From: Nocardioides malaquae
GTDB taxonomy: Bacteria > Actinomycetota > Actinomycetes > Propionibacteriales > Nocardioidaceae
DNA: 64,000 nt
Reading direction: 5' to 3'
NCBI RefSeq assembly: GCF_015070385.1
Contig: NZ_JADCSA010000010.1
Span: forward strand, 62,001 to 126,000
In this document: one piece after another, positions 42,230 to 50,628 of the stretch
Position numbering within the stretch: position 1 is the stretch's first letter
Layout: every line of letters begins with the position of its first letter
Notes under the pieces: model-generated
Database searches by the model: none
What the model was told of the DNA's origin: nothing
What the model saw: only the letters and a program-made list of their open reading frames with translations
Program-made: the position numbers and the translations under genes

Positions 42230-43678
42230 TCACGCCAACTCGAACCTGACCAGACGCTCAGCAACGTCGGCCTCGGCGAGTCGCACCGTGACCTCGTCGC
42301 CGAGCGGGAGGGCACGTTCGCCGTCGATCCGGGCCTCGATCGCCGGGTCGGGGATGGTGATCTCGCCGCGTCCGGGCTTCTTCTCGTCGACTTCGAGGAC
42401 CGTGGCGGTGAAGGTCTCCCCCACGCGGTCCTGCAGCAGCACGGCCTCGGTGAGGTCGAGCACGGCTCGTTCGTAGCGCCCGGCCAAGGTGCCGGTCTCG
42501 CGCATCACCTGGGGCACCGACTCCAGCTTGTCCAGCACCCAGCCCGGCACGTCGTGCCCGGCACAGAGAGCCACGCAGATCTCCCCGGCGTAGCGGTCGA
42601 CCAGCCGCCGCAGCGGAGCCGTGACGTGGGCGTAGTCGCTGGCCACGGCTGCGTGTCCGGTGTGCTCGGGCAGGGTGCCGGCAAACCCCTCGTAGCCGCT
42701 GCCACGGAAGAGCCGGGTGCAGGCCACCACCATCGCCGCGTGCCGCGGTTGCGCGGGGTCGAGGGAGCGTACGAACTCGGGATAACCCATCCCCGCCGGC
42801 CAGTCGACGCGGAGGCCGTGCGCGATCCGGCGCAGCCGCTCGACGTCGCGCTCCTGCGCCGGGGGCAGCGTGCGCAGCAGGCCCACCTTTGCCTCGACCA
42901 TCATCGCCGCGGCTGCCATGCCGGTCAGCAGGGAGATCTGGGCGTTCCACTCCTCCACCGGGGTCAGCGAGCGGAACTCGAGGTGCCAGGAGTGGTCGGA
43001 GACCACGATCTCCTGCTCCGGCAGCGGCAGGCTGACGCCGCCGCGCGCGGCCTCCAGCGCGAGGCGCCTCGGCCCCACCTCGGCGAGCAGGCGCAGGGTC
43101 TCCCCAGCGGTGCCGTCGTCGAGGGCGGCCTGCGCGTCGGCGTAGGTCCACTGCGCCCGGGAGCGCACCAGCGCGCGCTCCACCCGGGCGTGCGTACGCT
43201 CCCCGGCGGCGTCGAGGTCGATCGTCCACAGCAAGCTGGGGCGCACCGCGTCGGGCAGCAGCGACCCGGCGTCGGCGGAGATCCGCGGTGGGTGCAGGGG
43301 CACCGACGAGTCCGCGCCGTAGAGCGTCTGACCACGTCTGTTGGCCTCGACGTCGACAGGGTCGCCGGGGGCGACGAAGGCGGCCACGTCGGCGATGGCG
43401 TAGTGGACCCGGTAGCCCTCGGCGTTGCGCTCGATGTGCAGGGCCTGGTCGAGGTCGCGGGCGCCCGGAGGGTCGATCGTCAGGAACTCCAGGTCGGTGC
43501 GGTCGAGCTCGGGCAGCCGGGGAGAACGAGCCGCCTCCTCGGCCGCCGCCAGCACCTCGGGCCCGAACTCCTCGGAGATCTCGAGCTCGCGCTGGATGGC
43601 GACGATCCCGTCGCGCAGGGCCTGCTCCCCGGCGAAGCTCTCACGGGGTCGCAGTCGGACGAAGCGTGGGCTGGCCAT
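42230..43678 (-). CDS. RNB-domain exoribonuclease (RNase II/R family, short form)
   Basis: A 482-residue 3'-5' exoribonuclease. The RNB active site is LTIDPPGARDLDQALHIE: Asp69, Asp75 and Asp77 are kept, but the fourth acidic position is Gln78. Downstream are DVAAFV (AIADVAAFVAPGD) and HVTAPLRRLVDRYAG, also typical. The usual N-terminal cold-shock domains are missing and only a short S1-like C-terminal region remains, so it is the compact actinobacterial form. The ATG at 43678 has TAGGGT 6 nt upstream and no ribosome binding site. Confidence 0.9.
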   Translation of the reverse strand: MASPRFVRLRPRESFAGEQALRDGIVAIQRELEISEEFGPEVLAAAEEAARSPRLPELDRTDLEFLTIDPPGARDLDQALHIERNAEGYRVHYAIADVAAFVAPGDPVDVEANRRGQTLYGADSSVPLHPPRISADAGSLLPDAVRPSLLWTIDLDAAGERTHARVERALVRSRAQWTYADAQAALDDGTAGETLRLLAEVGPRRLALEAARGGVSLPLPEQEIVVSDHSWHLEFRSLTPVEEWNAQISLLTGMAAAAMMVEAKVGLLRTLPPAQERDVERLRRIAHGLRVDWPAGMGYPEFVRSLDPAQPRHAAMVVACTRLFRGSGYEGFAGTLPEHTGHAAVASDYAHVTAPLRRLVDRYAGEICVALCAGHDVPGWVLDKLESVPQVMRETGTLAGRYERAVLDLTEAVLLQDRVGETFTATVLEVDEKKPGRGEITIPDPAIEARIDGERALPLGDEVTVRLAEADVAERLVRFELA

Positions 43679-43684
43679 GGGCGC

Positions 43685-43690
43685 ACCCTA
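43685..43690 (-). promoter_or_regulatory. -10 element (TAGGGT) for the RNB gene, leaderless
   Basis: On the minus strand TAGGGT ends 6 nt before the ATG at 43678. Confidence 0.5.
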
Positions 43691-43751
43691 GCCAGCAGGT
43701 CCACACCCGTCGGCTCTCCGAGCGTCGGCTCCCCGAGCGCCGCAACCGGCG

Positions 43752-44321
43752 TCAGCGGCGCGGCAGCACGGTGAGCACGCGCTCGACGTGGTCGCGGAAC
43801 TCCTGCATGTAGGTGCGCAGGAAGTCGGCGGTCTCGGGGTCGGAGACCTCTCCGTCGTCGGAGAAGACGTCCGGCTTGAACTGGATGTAGGCCTCGGGCG
43901 AGGTCATCTGTCGGGCGTTGCAGAAGCTCAGCACACCCCGCAGGCCCTGCTGGGCCACTGCCGTGCCGATCCCGCCGGGCGAGGCCCCGATGACTCCCGC
44001 GGGCACGTGGTCGAAGGAGTTCTGTCCCCAAGGCCTCGAGGCCCAGTCGATGGCGTTCTTGAGCACGCCGGGGATCGACCGGTTGTACTCCGGGGTCACG
44101 AACAGCACGGCCTGGGAGTCGGCGATGGCCTGCTTGAGCGCCAGGCCCTCGGGCGGGTAGTCGGAGTCGAAGTCGGGGCTGTAGTGCGGCAGGTCCTTGA
44201 TCGGGATCTCGGTGAACTCCAGGTCGTCGGGCGCGAGCCGCATCAACGCCTTGCTCAGCGTGCGGTTGATGGAGGTCGACGAGAGGCTGCCGACGAAGTA
44301 GCCGACCTGGTAGGTGCTCAT
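43752..44321 (-). CDS. NADPH-dependent FMN reductase
   Basis: A 189-residue flavodoxin-fold reductase. The FMN phosphate loop is GSLSSTSINRTLSKAL, followed by FVTPEYNRSIPGVLKNAIDW and SFDHVPAGVIGASPGGIGT, all family marks. Probable roles are flavin or quinone reduction in oxidative stress. The ATG at 44321 is preceded by CGAGGAGTCCCC. No linked partner enzyme is seen. Confidence 0.9.
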   Translation of the reverse strand: MSTYQVGYFVGSLSSTSINRTLSKALMRLAPDDLEFTEIPIKDLPHYSPDFDSDYPPEGLALKQAIADSQAVLFVTPEYNRSIPGVLKNAIDWASRPWGQNSFDHVPAGVIGASPGGIGTAVAQQGLRGVLSFCNARQMTSPEAYIQFKPDVFSDDGEVSDPETADFLRTYMQEFRDHVERVLTVLPRR

Positions 44322-44433
44322 GGGGACTCCTCGGTCTGGGGGCTGGCTGGCCTGATTGTTGCCGCGACGGACGTACGTCCCGTGCCCCTCCACCGTGGCA
44401 GAGGCGTGGTGAGAGCGCCAGGACGGCGCCGCC

Positions 44434-44439
44434 TAGGCT
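44434..44439 (+). promoter_or_regulatory. -10 element (TAGGCT) for yaaA, leaderless
   Basis: TAGGCT ends 6 nt before the GTG at 44446, with no ribosome binding site. Confidence 0.5.
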
Positions 44440-44445
44440 TGCCCG

Positions 44446-45225
44446 GTGCTGATCCTGCTGCCCCCCAGCGAGGGGAAGACCGCGCCGCGGCGCGGCAAGG
44501 CCCTCGACCTGGCTGCGCTCTCGTTCCCCACCCTGACCGAGACCCGCGCGCGCGTCCTCTCCCACCTCGTCGACCTCTGCCGCGACGACCCCACCAAGGC
44601 CGCCGAGACCCTCGGCCTGGGGCCGAAGCAGCTCGACCTGGTGGAGCGCAACGCCGACCTGCTCGTCGCCCCCACAGCGCGCGCCGACGCCGTCTACACC
44701 GGGGTGCTCTACGACGCGCTCGACGCCGCGAGCCTTTCGAGCGCCGCGAAGCGACGGGCGACGAGCCGGGTCGCGGTCGCCTCGGCCCTCTTCGGACTGC
44801 TCTCCCCCGCCGACCGGATTCCCGCCTACCGGCTCTCCGGAGACGCCACCCTGCCCGGCCTGGGCGGGCTGGCCGCCCAGTGGCGCCCGGTGCTGGGCGA
44901 GGCGGTGGCCGAGCGCGTGGGCGGCGGGCTGCTGGTCGACCTGCGTTCGGGCATGTACGCCAACCTCTGGCGCCCCGCGCCGGCCGACGCAGGCCGGGTG
45001 GCCGGCGTGCGCGTGCTCCACGAGCACGCCGGGAAGCGCAAAGTGGTCTCCCACTTCAACAAGGCCACCAAGGGACGGATCGTCCGGGCGCTCCTCGAGG
45101 CCGGGGCCACGCCACGGACGCCGGCAGCCCTCGCCGAGGCGCTGCGCGACCTCGGGTGGCACGTCGAGGTCGGCGAGCCCGGGGCGCGCGGCACCGAGCT
45201 CGACGTCGTCGTCACCGAGGTCTGA
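44446..45225 (+). CDS. yaaA: Peroxide stress protein YaaA (DUF328)
   Basis: A 259-residue YaaA-family protein. Family members limit free iron during peroxide stress and bind DNA. The conserved start LILLPPSEGKT, the middle segments YTGVLYDALD and LVDLRSGMYANLWRP, and the C-terminal HFNKATKGRIVRALLE match the family. The GTG start fits exactly with the family N-terminus. The short gap 45226-45278 to the next gene contains repeated GGGCCTCAG-like words. Confidence 0.92.
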   Translation: MLILLPPSEGKTAPRRGKALDLAALSFPTLTETRARVLSHLVDLCRDDPTKAAETLGLGPKQLDLVERNADLLVAPTARADAVYTGVLYDALDAASLSSAAKRRATSRVAVASALFGLLSPADRIPAYRLSGDATLPGLGGLAAQWRPVLGEAVAERVGGGLLVDLRSGMYANLWRPAPADAGRVAGVRVLHEHAGKRKVVSHFNKATKGRIVRALLEAGATPRTPAALAEALRDLGWHVEVGEPGARGTELDVVVTEV

Positions 45226-45278
45226 GCCCGGGACCGGGTCTCAGGGACGGGCCTCAGGACCGGAGCTGGGGCTGGGCC

Positions 45279-46022
45279 TCAGAGCCCCGACTCGGAGGTG
45301 CGCACCAGGATCCGGCTGCACTCCTCGCAGCGCACGACCTCGTCGGCGGGCGCAGCCTTCACCCGCGCGAGCTCGGAGTGGTCGAGGGTGAGTCGGCAGC
45401 CGCCGCACTCACGGGCCCGGAGCAGGGCCGCGCCCATGCCACCCTTGCTCTCGCGGAGGCGCTCGTAGAGGGCGAGCAGGTCGGCGGGCACGCGCTCGGC
45501 CACGGGGGCACGGGTGGCGGAGACCTGCTCGAGCTCGGCGTCGATCTCGGTCCACTGGGCGTCACGCTCCGCCTCGAGGTCGGCGACGCGCTGGTCGACG
45601 CCGGCGAGCTCCTGCTCGGCGCGGGTGAGCACGGCCTGGGCCTCCTCGAGCTTCTCCATGATCTCGAGCTCGGCGTCCTCGAGCGTGCTCACGCGGCGCT
45701 CCAGCGACTCCAGCTCGTGCGTCATGCGCTGGAGGTCCTTGGGGTTGGAGATCTGTCCGGAGTCCATGCGCTCGCGGTCACGGACACGACGCACCCTGAC
45801 CTGCTCGACGTCGGCCTCGGCCTTGGTCTGCTCGACGGTGAGGTCGTCGACGACGATGCGCGCGTCGCGTACGCGGTCGAGGATGCCCGACCGCTCGCCC
45901 TCGAGGGTCGCGAGCTCCTTCAGCTGGGGCAGGGTGGCCCGACGGTGACGCAGCTGCACGACCTTGGAGTCGATCTCCTGGAGGTCGAGCAGGGTCAACT
46001 GGTCGGTGGGATCGGCTTTCAG
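45279..46022 (-). CDS. Coiled-coil C4 zinc-ribbon protein (Rv2229c-like), CTG start
   Basis: A 247-residue protein: a long two-stranded coiled coil (about 10-185), then a C4 zinc ribbon with CGGC and CEEC. It resembles mycobacterial Rv2229c, which also neighbours a NIF3-like gene. The function is not known; nucleic-acid or protein tethering is possible. The proposed start is the CTG at 46022, giving LKADPTDQLTLLDLQ, because relatives begin with Met-Lys-Ala-Asp and AGGAG lies 6 nt upstream. The first in-frame ordinary start is a TTG at 45998, which has no ribosome binding site. Confidence 0.82.
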   Translation of the reverse strand: MKADPTDQLTLLDLQEIDSKVVQLRHRRATLPQLKELATLEGERSGILDRVRDARIVVDDLTVEQTKAEADVEQVRVRRVRDRERMDSGQISNPKDLQRMTHELESLERRVSTLEDAELEIMEKLEEAQAVLTRAEQELAGVDQRVADLEAERDAQWTEIDAELEQVSATRAPVAERVPADLLALYERLRESKGGMGAALLRARECGGCRLTLDHSELARVKAAPADEVVRCEECSRILVRTSESGL

Positions 46023-46049
46023 CTCAGGCTCCTAGGTAGACGCGGGCGT

Positions 46050-47174
46050 TCAGCCCGTCATCAGCATTGTCCACGGATCGGTGCGCAGCGTGCTCACGCG
46101 GGTCTCCACCGTAGCGCCCAGCGCCTCGCCCAGGCGCCGTTCGACGACGGGCAGCCACGTCCACTCCGCCGCCCAGTGGGCCACGTCCACCAGCGCCGGG
46201 CCGCCCTTCTCGACGAACTCCGCGGCCGGGTGGTGCCGCAGGTCGGAGGTCACGTAGACGTCGACGTCGCTGCCCGCGACGGAGTCGAGCAGGAAGTCGC
46301 CGGCCCCGCCGACGAGCGCGACCCGCCGCACCGGACGGTCGGCGTCGCCGGCGACACGTACTCCCCCGGCGGTCGTCGGCAGCGCCGCGGCGACCGTACG
46401 CGCGAACTCGCCCAGCGTCGTCGGCTCGACGTCGCCGACGCGTCCGGTTCCGGTCACGGTGGAGCCGGGGTCGGCGACCTCCACGACGTCGTGGGCCGGC
46501 TCCTCGTAGGGGTGGGCGGCCAGCAACGCAGCCACGACGGCGGCCCGCCGGCCCCGCGGCAGCACCGCCTCGACGCGCACCTCCTCGACCACCTCGGGGC
46601 GGCCCACCTGCCCGATCGTGGGGGTGGCGCCCTCCAGGGGGCAGAAACGTCCCTCACCCGGCGTGGAGAAGGAGCAGCAGTCGTAGTCCCCGATGTGCCC
46701 GGCCCCCGCCTCGGCCAGCGCCGCGCGGACCGACTCCGCCTGCGCCTGCGGCACGTAGGTCGTGATCTTGTCGAGCGCGGAGGTGGGCGCCGGCACCAAC
46801 GGACGCAGGTCGCGCAGGCCCAGCGCGGTGGCCATCGCCTCCGAGACGCCCCCGACCGCCTGGTCGGCGTTGGTGTGGGCCGTCAGCAGCGCGCACCCGG
46901 CACTCGCCAGGGTGTGCAGCGTGCGGCCCTTGGGGGTCGTGGCCGCGAACCCGTGCACGGCCTTGAGGAAGAGGGGGTGGTGCACCACGAGGAGGTCGGC
47001 GCCCCACTCCGCGGCCTCGGCAGCCACCGCCTCGGTCGGGTCGACGGCGAACATCACCCGGTTGACCTCGGCGGCCGGGTCTCCGTGCACCAGACCGACC
47101 GCGTCCCACGACTCCGCGGTCGCGGGGGGATACCAGGTGTGCAGCAGCTTCACGACGTCACCGAGCAGGGGCAT
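46050..47174 (-). CDS. NIF3-like dinuclear metal-centre protein
   Basis: A 374-residue protein of the NIF3/YbgI family, long form. Metal ligands are in LLVVHHPLFLKAV (His65, His66), TAHTNADQA and near the C-terminus in DVAHWAAEW. An inserted PII/CutA-like domain (about residues 135-240, starting KITTYVPQAQAESV, ending AHPYEEPAHD) is present, as in most bacterial long forms. The enzymatic role is unresolved. The ATG at 47174 has TAGGCT 6 nt upstream. Order zinc-ribbon after NIF3 matches mycobacteria. Confidence 0.9.
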   Translation of the reverse strand: MPLLGDVVKLLHTWYPPATAESWDAVGLVHGDPAAEVNRVMFAVDPTEAVAAEAAEWGADLLVVHHPLFLKAVHGFAATTPKGRTLHTLASAGCALLTAHTNADQAVGGVSEAMATALGLRDLRPLVPAPTSALDKITTYVPQAQAESVRAALAEAGAGHIGDYDCCSFSTPGEGRFCPLEGATPTIGQVGRPEVVEEVRVEAVLPRGRRAAVVAALLAAHPYEEPAHDVVEVADPGSTVTGTGRVGDVEPTTLGEFARTVAAALPTTAGGVRVAGDADRPVRRVALVGGAGDFLLDSVAGSDVDVYVTSDLRHHPAAEFVEKGGPALVDVAHWAAEWTWLPVVERRLGEALGATVETRVSTLRTDPWTMLMTG

Positions 47175-47180
47175 GGCGCG

Positions 47181-47186
47181 AGCCTA
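47181..47186 (-). promoter_or_regulatory. -10 element (TAGGCT) for the NIF3-like gene, leaderless
   Basis: On the minus strand TAGGCT ends 6 nt before the ATG at 47174. Confidence 0.5.
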
Positions 47187-47220
47187 GCCAGACCGGAGCG
47201 GGTGGCCGTGCATGAGAGGG

Positions 47221-47265
47221 CTCTCATCGTGCTCTCACCCACCTCCCACGATGGGGCAGGATGCT
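47221..47265 (+). promoter_or_regulatory. Three 11-bp-spaced boxes and -10: response-regulator promoter A
   Basis: CTCA at 47223-47226 and 47234-47237, then CCCA at 47245-47248, repeat with an exact 11-bp period. After 11 nt comes the -10-like GATGCT (47260-47265), 6 nt before the ATG at 47272. The same layout occurs in reverse at 50972-51016. Direct repeats with an 11-bp period next to the -35 position are the usual binding mode of OmpR/PhoB regulators. TGAGAG at 47213-47218 makes an extra inverted repeat with the first box. Confidence 0.6.
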
Positions 47266-47271
47266 GTCGTC

Positions 47272-47568
47272 ATGAGCAGGTTCGTCCAGGTCGCCCTCGC
47301 GCTGGCCCTCGCGCTGCCCCTGGCGGCGTACGTCCTGGGCACGGTGATGGCCGCCGACCCTGCGCCCGCGGACCACCAGCCCATCATCCTGGAGCAGGCG
47401 GCCGAGCCGACGCCCTCGCCGGAGCCGTCGAAGCCTCCGCGGACGAAGAAGCCGAAGCCGTCCCCCGGCCAGGACGGCGGCGATGACGACGAGCCGGAGG
47501 TCGTCGAGCCGCGCTACGTCGAGCAGGACGACGACGACTGGGACGACGACGATGACGATGACGACTGA
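47272..47568 (+). CDS. Asp-rich membrane-anchored or exported protein, first gene of the two-component operon
   Basis: A 98-residue protein: signal or anchor segment (about residues 5-27, VQVALALALALPLAAYVLG), a Pro/Lys-rich linker (PTPSPEPSKPPRTKKPKPSP) and a strongly acidic tail ending in eight consecutive Asp. No conserved domain. The poly-Asp tail outside the membrane could bind cations or antimicrobial peptides. It ends 2 nt before the histidine kinase GTG, so it is cotranscribed and may feed its sensor. ATG at 47272 is chosen because the promoter boxes and -10 end just upstream. Confidence 0.72.
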   Translation: MSRFVQVALALALALPLAAYVLGTVMAADPAPADHQPIILEQAAEPTPSPEPSKPPRTKKPKPSPGQDGGDDDEPEVVEPRYVEQDDDDWDDDDDDDD

Positions 47569-47570
47569 GC

Positions 47571-49070
47571 GTGAGTGACCTGCCCGCGGTCGAGCGCACC
47601 AGCGTCCTGCCGGCCGCCGCCCCTGACGACACTCGACCCCACCGGTCGGGTGTCTCGGTGCGTACTCGGCTCACCCTCACGGTCGCCCTGCTCACCACCC
47701 TGGCCATGGTCACGGTCGGCGTGGTGATCCAGGTGGTCGAGTCCGCCCGGCGCGACGCTGCCGTCGTCGACGAGGCCAACCAGGAGGTTGCCGAGCTGCG
47801 CCAGCTCGTGCAGGAGGGTGTCGACCCGACGACCAACCGTCCGTTCGCCAGCGCCGAGCCCCTGCTGCGCACCTACATGCAGCGCAACGTCGCTGCTCCC
47901 CACGAGATGCTGGTGGGCTGGTTCAACGGCGGGCCGGAGCTGCGCAGCCTCCAGTCCCCCGGACCGGGCCTGGTCAGCCTGCCGGAGTTCTCCGAGGCCG
48001 TCGAGGGCCTCCTCACCACGGGTGGCTCCCGACGCATCGACACGGCCGACCACGGCGAGGTCCTGGTCACCGTGCAACCCGTCGTGGGGGCGGCCAGCGA
48101 GGGCGACGCGGCGCTCGTGGTGGCCTCCTACTTCGCTCAGGAGCGTCAGGGCCTGCGCGACCTGCTGCGCACCTTCGCCGTGGTCGCCCTGCTCTCCGTG
48201 CTGCTGATCACCGGACTGGCGGCGTGGCAGGGTCGTCGTCTGCTCGCGCCGCTGCGCGAGCTCTCGGACACGGCGCGCGAGATCTCCGGCACCGACCTGA
48301 GCCGCCGCGTGCCCGAGACCGGCAACGACGACCTCACCGAGCTCAGCCGCACCGTCAACGCGATGCTCGAGCGGCTGGAGGCGACGATCACCGGCCAGCG
48401 CCGTTTCCTCGACGACGCCGGCCACGAGCTGCGGACCCCGCTGACCATCCTGCGCGGCCACCTCGAGCTGCTCGACAGCGGCGACCCCGCCGACGTGGCC
48501 GCCACCCGGGACCTCCTGCTCGACGAGGTCGACCGGATGGGCCGGCTCGTCGAGGACCTGATCATGCTGGCGAAGACCCGCCGGCCCGACTTCGTCACCC
48601 GGGCCCCTGTCGACCTGGACGAGCTGACCACGACGGTGCTGGCCAAGGCCGAACGCACCGCCGACCGCACCTGGCAGCTCGACGAGGTCGCGACCTCCCG
48701 GGTCGAGGCCGACGCACAACGCCTGACCCAGGCGCTGCTCCAGCTCGTGGACAACGCCGTCAAGCACACCGACCCCGGCGACGTCGTCGCCTTGGGATCC
48801 TCGGTCTCCGAGGGGTCCGTGCGGCTCTGGGTCCGCGACACCGGCGACGGCATCGCGCCCGAGGCACGTACGGTGGTGCTCGAACGGTTCGGACGCGCTG
48901 AGGTGCGCTCCGGTGACGAAGGATTCGGCCTGGGTCTGTCGATCGTCGACGCGATCGCGCAGGCCCACGGCGGGCGCGTCGTCATCGACGACACCCCCGG
49001 CGGCGGAGCCACGGTGGCGGTCGAGTTTCCCCATCTCCCCCAGGAGGGCATGTCGTGGCCAGCATCCTGA
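47571..49070 (+). CDS. Sensor histidine kinase, HAMP type
   Basis: A 499-residue membrane sensor. Two membrane segments (about residues 36-56 and 202-220) enclose an external sensor domain of about 145 residues. A HAMP domain follows (about 222-275), then the phospho-acceptor helix FLDDAGHELRTPLTILRGH with His285. The ATP-binding domain has LVDNAVKH (N box), VRDTGDGIAP (G1), FGLGLSIVDAIAQAHGG and GGGATVAVEFP. The 3' end overlaps the response regulator by 16 nt. The kinase precedes the regulator, the reverse of the usual order. The signal is unknown; envelope or cation stress fits the neighbours. Confidence 0.92.
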   Translation: MSDLPAVERTSVLPAAAPDDTRPHRSGVSVRTRLTLTVALLTTLAMVTVGVVIQVVESARRDAAVVDEANQEVAELRQLVQEGVDPTTNRPFASAEPLLRTYMQRNVAAPHEMLVGWFNGGPELRSLQSPGPGLVSLPEFSEAVEGLLTTGGSRRIDTADHGEVLVTVQPVVGAASEGDAALVVASYFAQERQGLRDLLRTFAVVALLSVLLITGLAAWQGRRLLAPLRELSDTAREISGTDLSRRVPETGNDDLTELSRTVNAMLERLEATITGQRRFLDDAGHELRTPLTILRGHLELLDSGDPADVAATRDLLLDEVDRMGRLVEDLIMLAKTRRPDFVTRAPVDLDELTTTVLAKAERTADRTWQLDEVATSRVEADAQRLTQALLQLVDNAVKHTDPGDVVALGSSVSEGSVRLWVRDTGDGIAPEARTVVLERFGRAEVRSGDEGFGLGLSIVDAIAQAHGGRVVIDDTPGGGATVAVEFPHLPQEGMSWPAS

Positions 49071-49723
49071 TCGTCGAGGACGAGGAGCGCATCGCCGCGT
49101 TCGTGGCGAAGGGCCTCGCGGCCGAGGGCCACGTCACCACGGTGCGTACCGACGGCCCCAGCGGGCTCGACGAAGCGCTGTCCGGCCTGCACGACCTGGT
49201 CGTCCTCGACATCGGGCTGCCCGGCATGGACGGCTTCGAGGTGCTCGACCAGTTGCGCTCCCAGGGGTCGAACGTCCCGGTGATCGTGCTGACCGCGCGC
49301 GACTCGGTGACCGACACCGTCGCCGCCCTCGAGGGCGGCGCCGACGACTACATGGCCAAGCCCTTCCGGTTCGCCGAGCTGCTCGCCCGGGTGCGCGTAC
49401 GCCTGCGCCAGGGGCAGGCGGCGCCCTCCGACGCCCAGTCCTCCCTCGACGCCGGCGGGGTCCACCTCGACCTGCGCACCCGCCGGGCCACCGTCGCCGG
49501 GCGAGAGGTGGACCTGTCGGCCCGCGAGTTCATGCTGGCCGAGATCTTCATGCTCAACGCCGGCCACGTCCTCTCGCGCGAGCAGCTGCTCGACCACGTC
49601 TGGGGGCTCGACTTCGACCCCGGCTCCAACGTGGTCGACGTCTACGTCGGCTACCTGCGCAAGAAGTTCGGCGCCACCGCGATCACGACCGTGCGCGGGA
49701 TGGGCTACCGCTTCAACGCCTGA
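49055..49723 (+). CDS. OmpR-family response regulator
   Basis: A 222-residue regulator. The receiver domain (1-115) has the acidic pocket VEDEE, the phospho-Asp in VVLDIGLPGMDG (Asp52), Thr in IVLTARD and Lys102 in MAKPFRF. The C-terminal winged helix (about 130-222) has the OmpR-type SAREFMLAEIFMLNAGHVLS and VVDVYVGYLRKKFG. The GTG at 49055 lies inside the kinase gene. Likely targets are its own operon and the Asp-rich gene at 50919, both of which carry the same three-box promoter. Confidence 0.93.
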   Translation: MASILIVEDEERIAAFVAKGLAAEGHVTTVRTDGPSGLDEALSGLHDLVVLDIGLPGMDGFEVLDQLRSQGSNVPVIVLTARDSVTDTVAALEGGADDYMAKPFRFAELLARVRVRLRQGQAAPSDAQSSLDAGGVHLDLRTRRATVAGREVDLSAREFMLAEIFMLNAGHVLSREQLLDHVWGLDFDPGSNVVDVYVGYLRKKFGATAITTVRGMGYRFNA

Positions 49724-49768
49724 ACGGCTCCGGCGTCGAGGGTCCGCCCGGGCCGTGGGGCGCTGCGC

Positions 49769-50626
49769 TCAGCGCACCTTGTAGGTCAGCCGCGCGGCCG
49801 GCTGGCGCTCCAGCACCGGCTGGAGCGTCTCCGAGACCTCCGACGGCGACGGGCGCGCGGCGGGGTCGGGGTCGAGCGTGGAGGCGACGACCTCGCGCAC
49901 CTCGGCCGGCACCCGACGGCCCAGCGCCGGCGCGCGGCGCACGAGCTGGGGGTGCGGCTGGTCGGCGGTGCCGGAGAAGGCCCGCTCCCCCGTGACCGCC
50001 TCGTGCAGGGTCGCTCCCAAGGCCCAGACGTCGCTGGCGGGGGTGGGGCCCCCGAGGCGCTCGGGGTCGCACTGCTCGGGCGCCATGTAGGCGTCGGTGC
50101 CGATGGGCGTACGCAGCGCCGCGGCCTCGGCAACCGGCCGCGCCACCGAGAGGTCGATGAGCCGTGCCGGGGCGCCCATGATCACGTTGCTCGGCTTCAC
50201 GTCGAGGTGCACCCACCCCACGTGGCGCAGGTAGTGCAGCACCGAGGCCAGGTCGAGCGCCAGCGGCAGGTACTGCTGCTCCTGCAGGGGGCCGTGGCGG
50301 CGCAGCAGCGTGGAGAGACGGGGGCCGTCGGCCTGCTCCATGACCAGGTGCGGACGGGGACCCTCCACCGTGTGACGCAGCCCGCGGACCACCACCGGGT
50401 GGTTGACCGTGGCGAGCGCCAGGGCCTCCCGCTCCAGGGCGGCGAGGCTGCGGGCGTCGTCGACGAGGTGGGGTCGCAGCACCTTGGCCACCACGGGCGA
50501 CCAGGTGATCTCGTCGAAGGCGAGCCACGCCTCGTAGGACGACCCGCCCCCGAGCCGCCGCATCACGGTCAGCTCGGGGGTGAGGTGGTCTCCGAACGCC
50601 AGGTCCCAGCCGTCACCGTGGGCCAT
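49769..50626 (-). CDS. Serine/threonine protein kinase, soluble
   Basis: A 285-residue Hanks-type kinase. The glycine-rich loop is LGGGSSYEAW, the ATP lysine is Lys48 in VVAKVLRP, and the catalytic loop is HLDVKPSNVIM (Asp142). The metal-binding triad reads DLS (158-160) instead of DFG. APE appears as APEQCDPE. No membrane segment or sensor domain follows, so it acts in the cytoplasm, perhaps bound to a partner. The ATG at 50626 is 2 nt after the stop of the Asp/Asn/Thr repeat protein, so the two share a transcript. Substrate unknown. Confidence 0.9.
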   Translation of the reverse strand: MAHGDGWDLAFGDHLTPELTVMRRLGGGSSYEAWLAFDEITWSPVVAKVLRPHLVDDARSLAALEREALALATVNHPVVVRGLRHTVEGPRPHLVMEQADGPRLSTLLRRHGPLQEQQYLPLALDLASVLHYLRHVGWVHLDVKPSNVIMGAPARLIDLSVARPVAEAAALRTPIGTDAYMAPEQCDPERLGGPTPASDVWALGATLHEAVTGERAFSGTADQPHPQLVRRAPALGRRVPAEVREVVASTLDPDPAARPSPSEVSETLQPVLERQPAARLTYKVR

Positions 50627-50628
50627 GG

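Noticed and set aside
43788-47486. Very long open frame (1232 codons) on the plus strand
   Set aside because: It runs opposite or across yaaA, the zinc-ribbon and NIF3-like genes; its product is low-complexity and matches no family. Long antisense frames are expected at this GC content.
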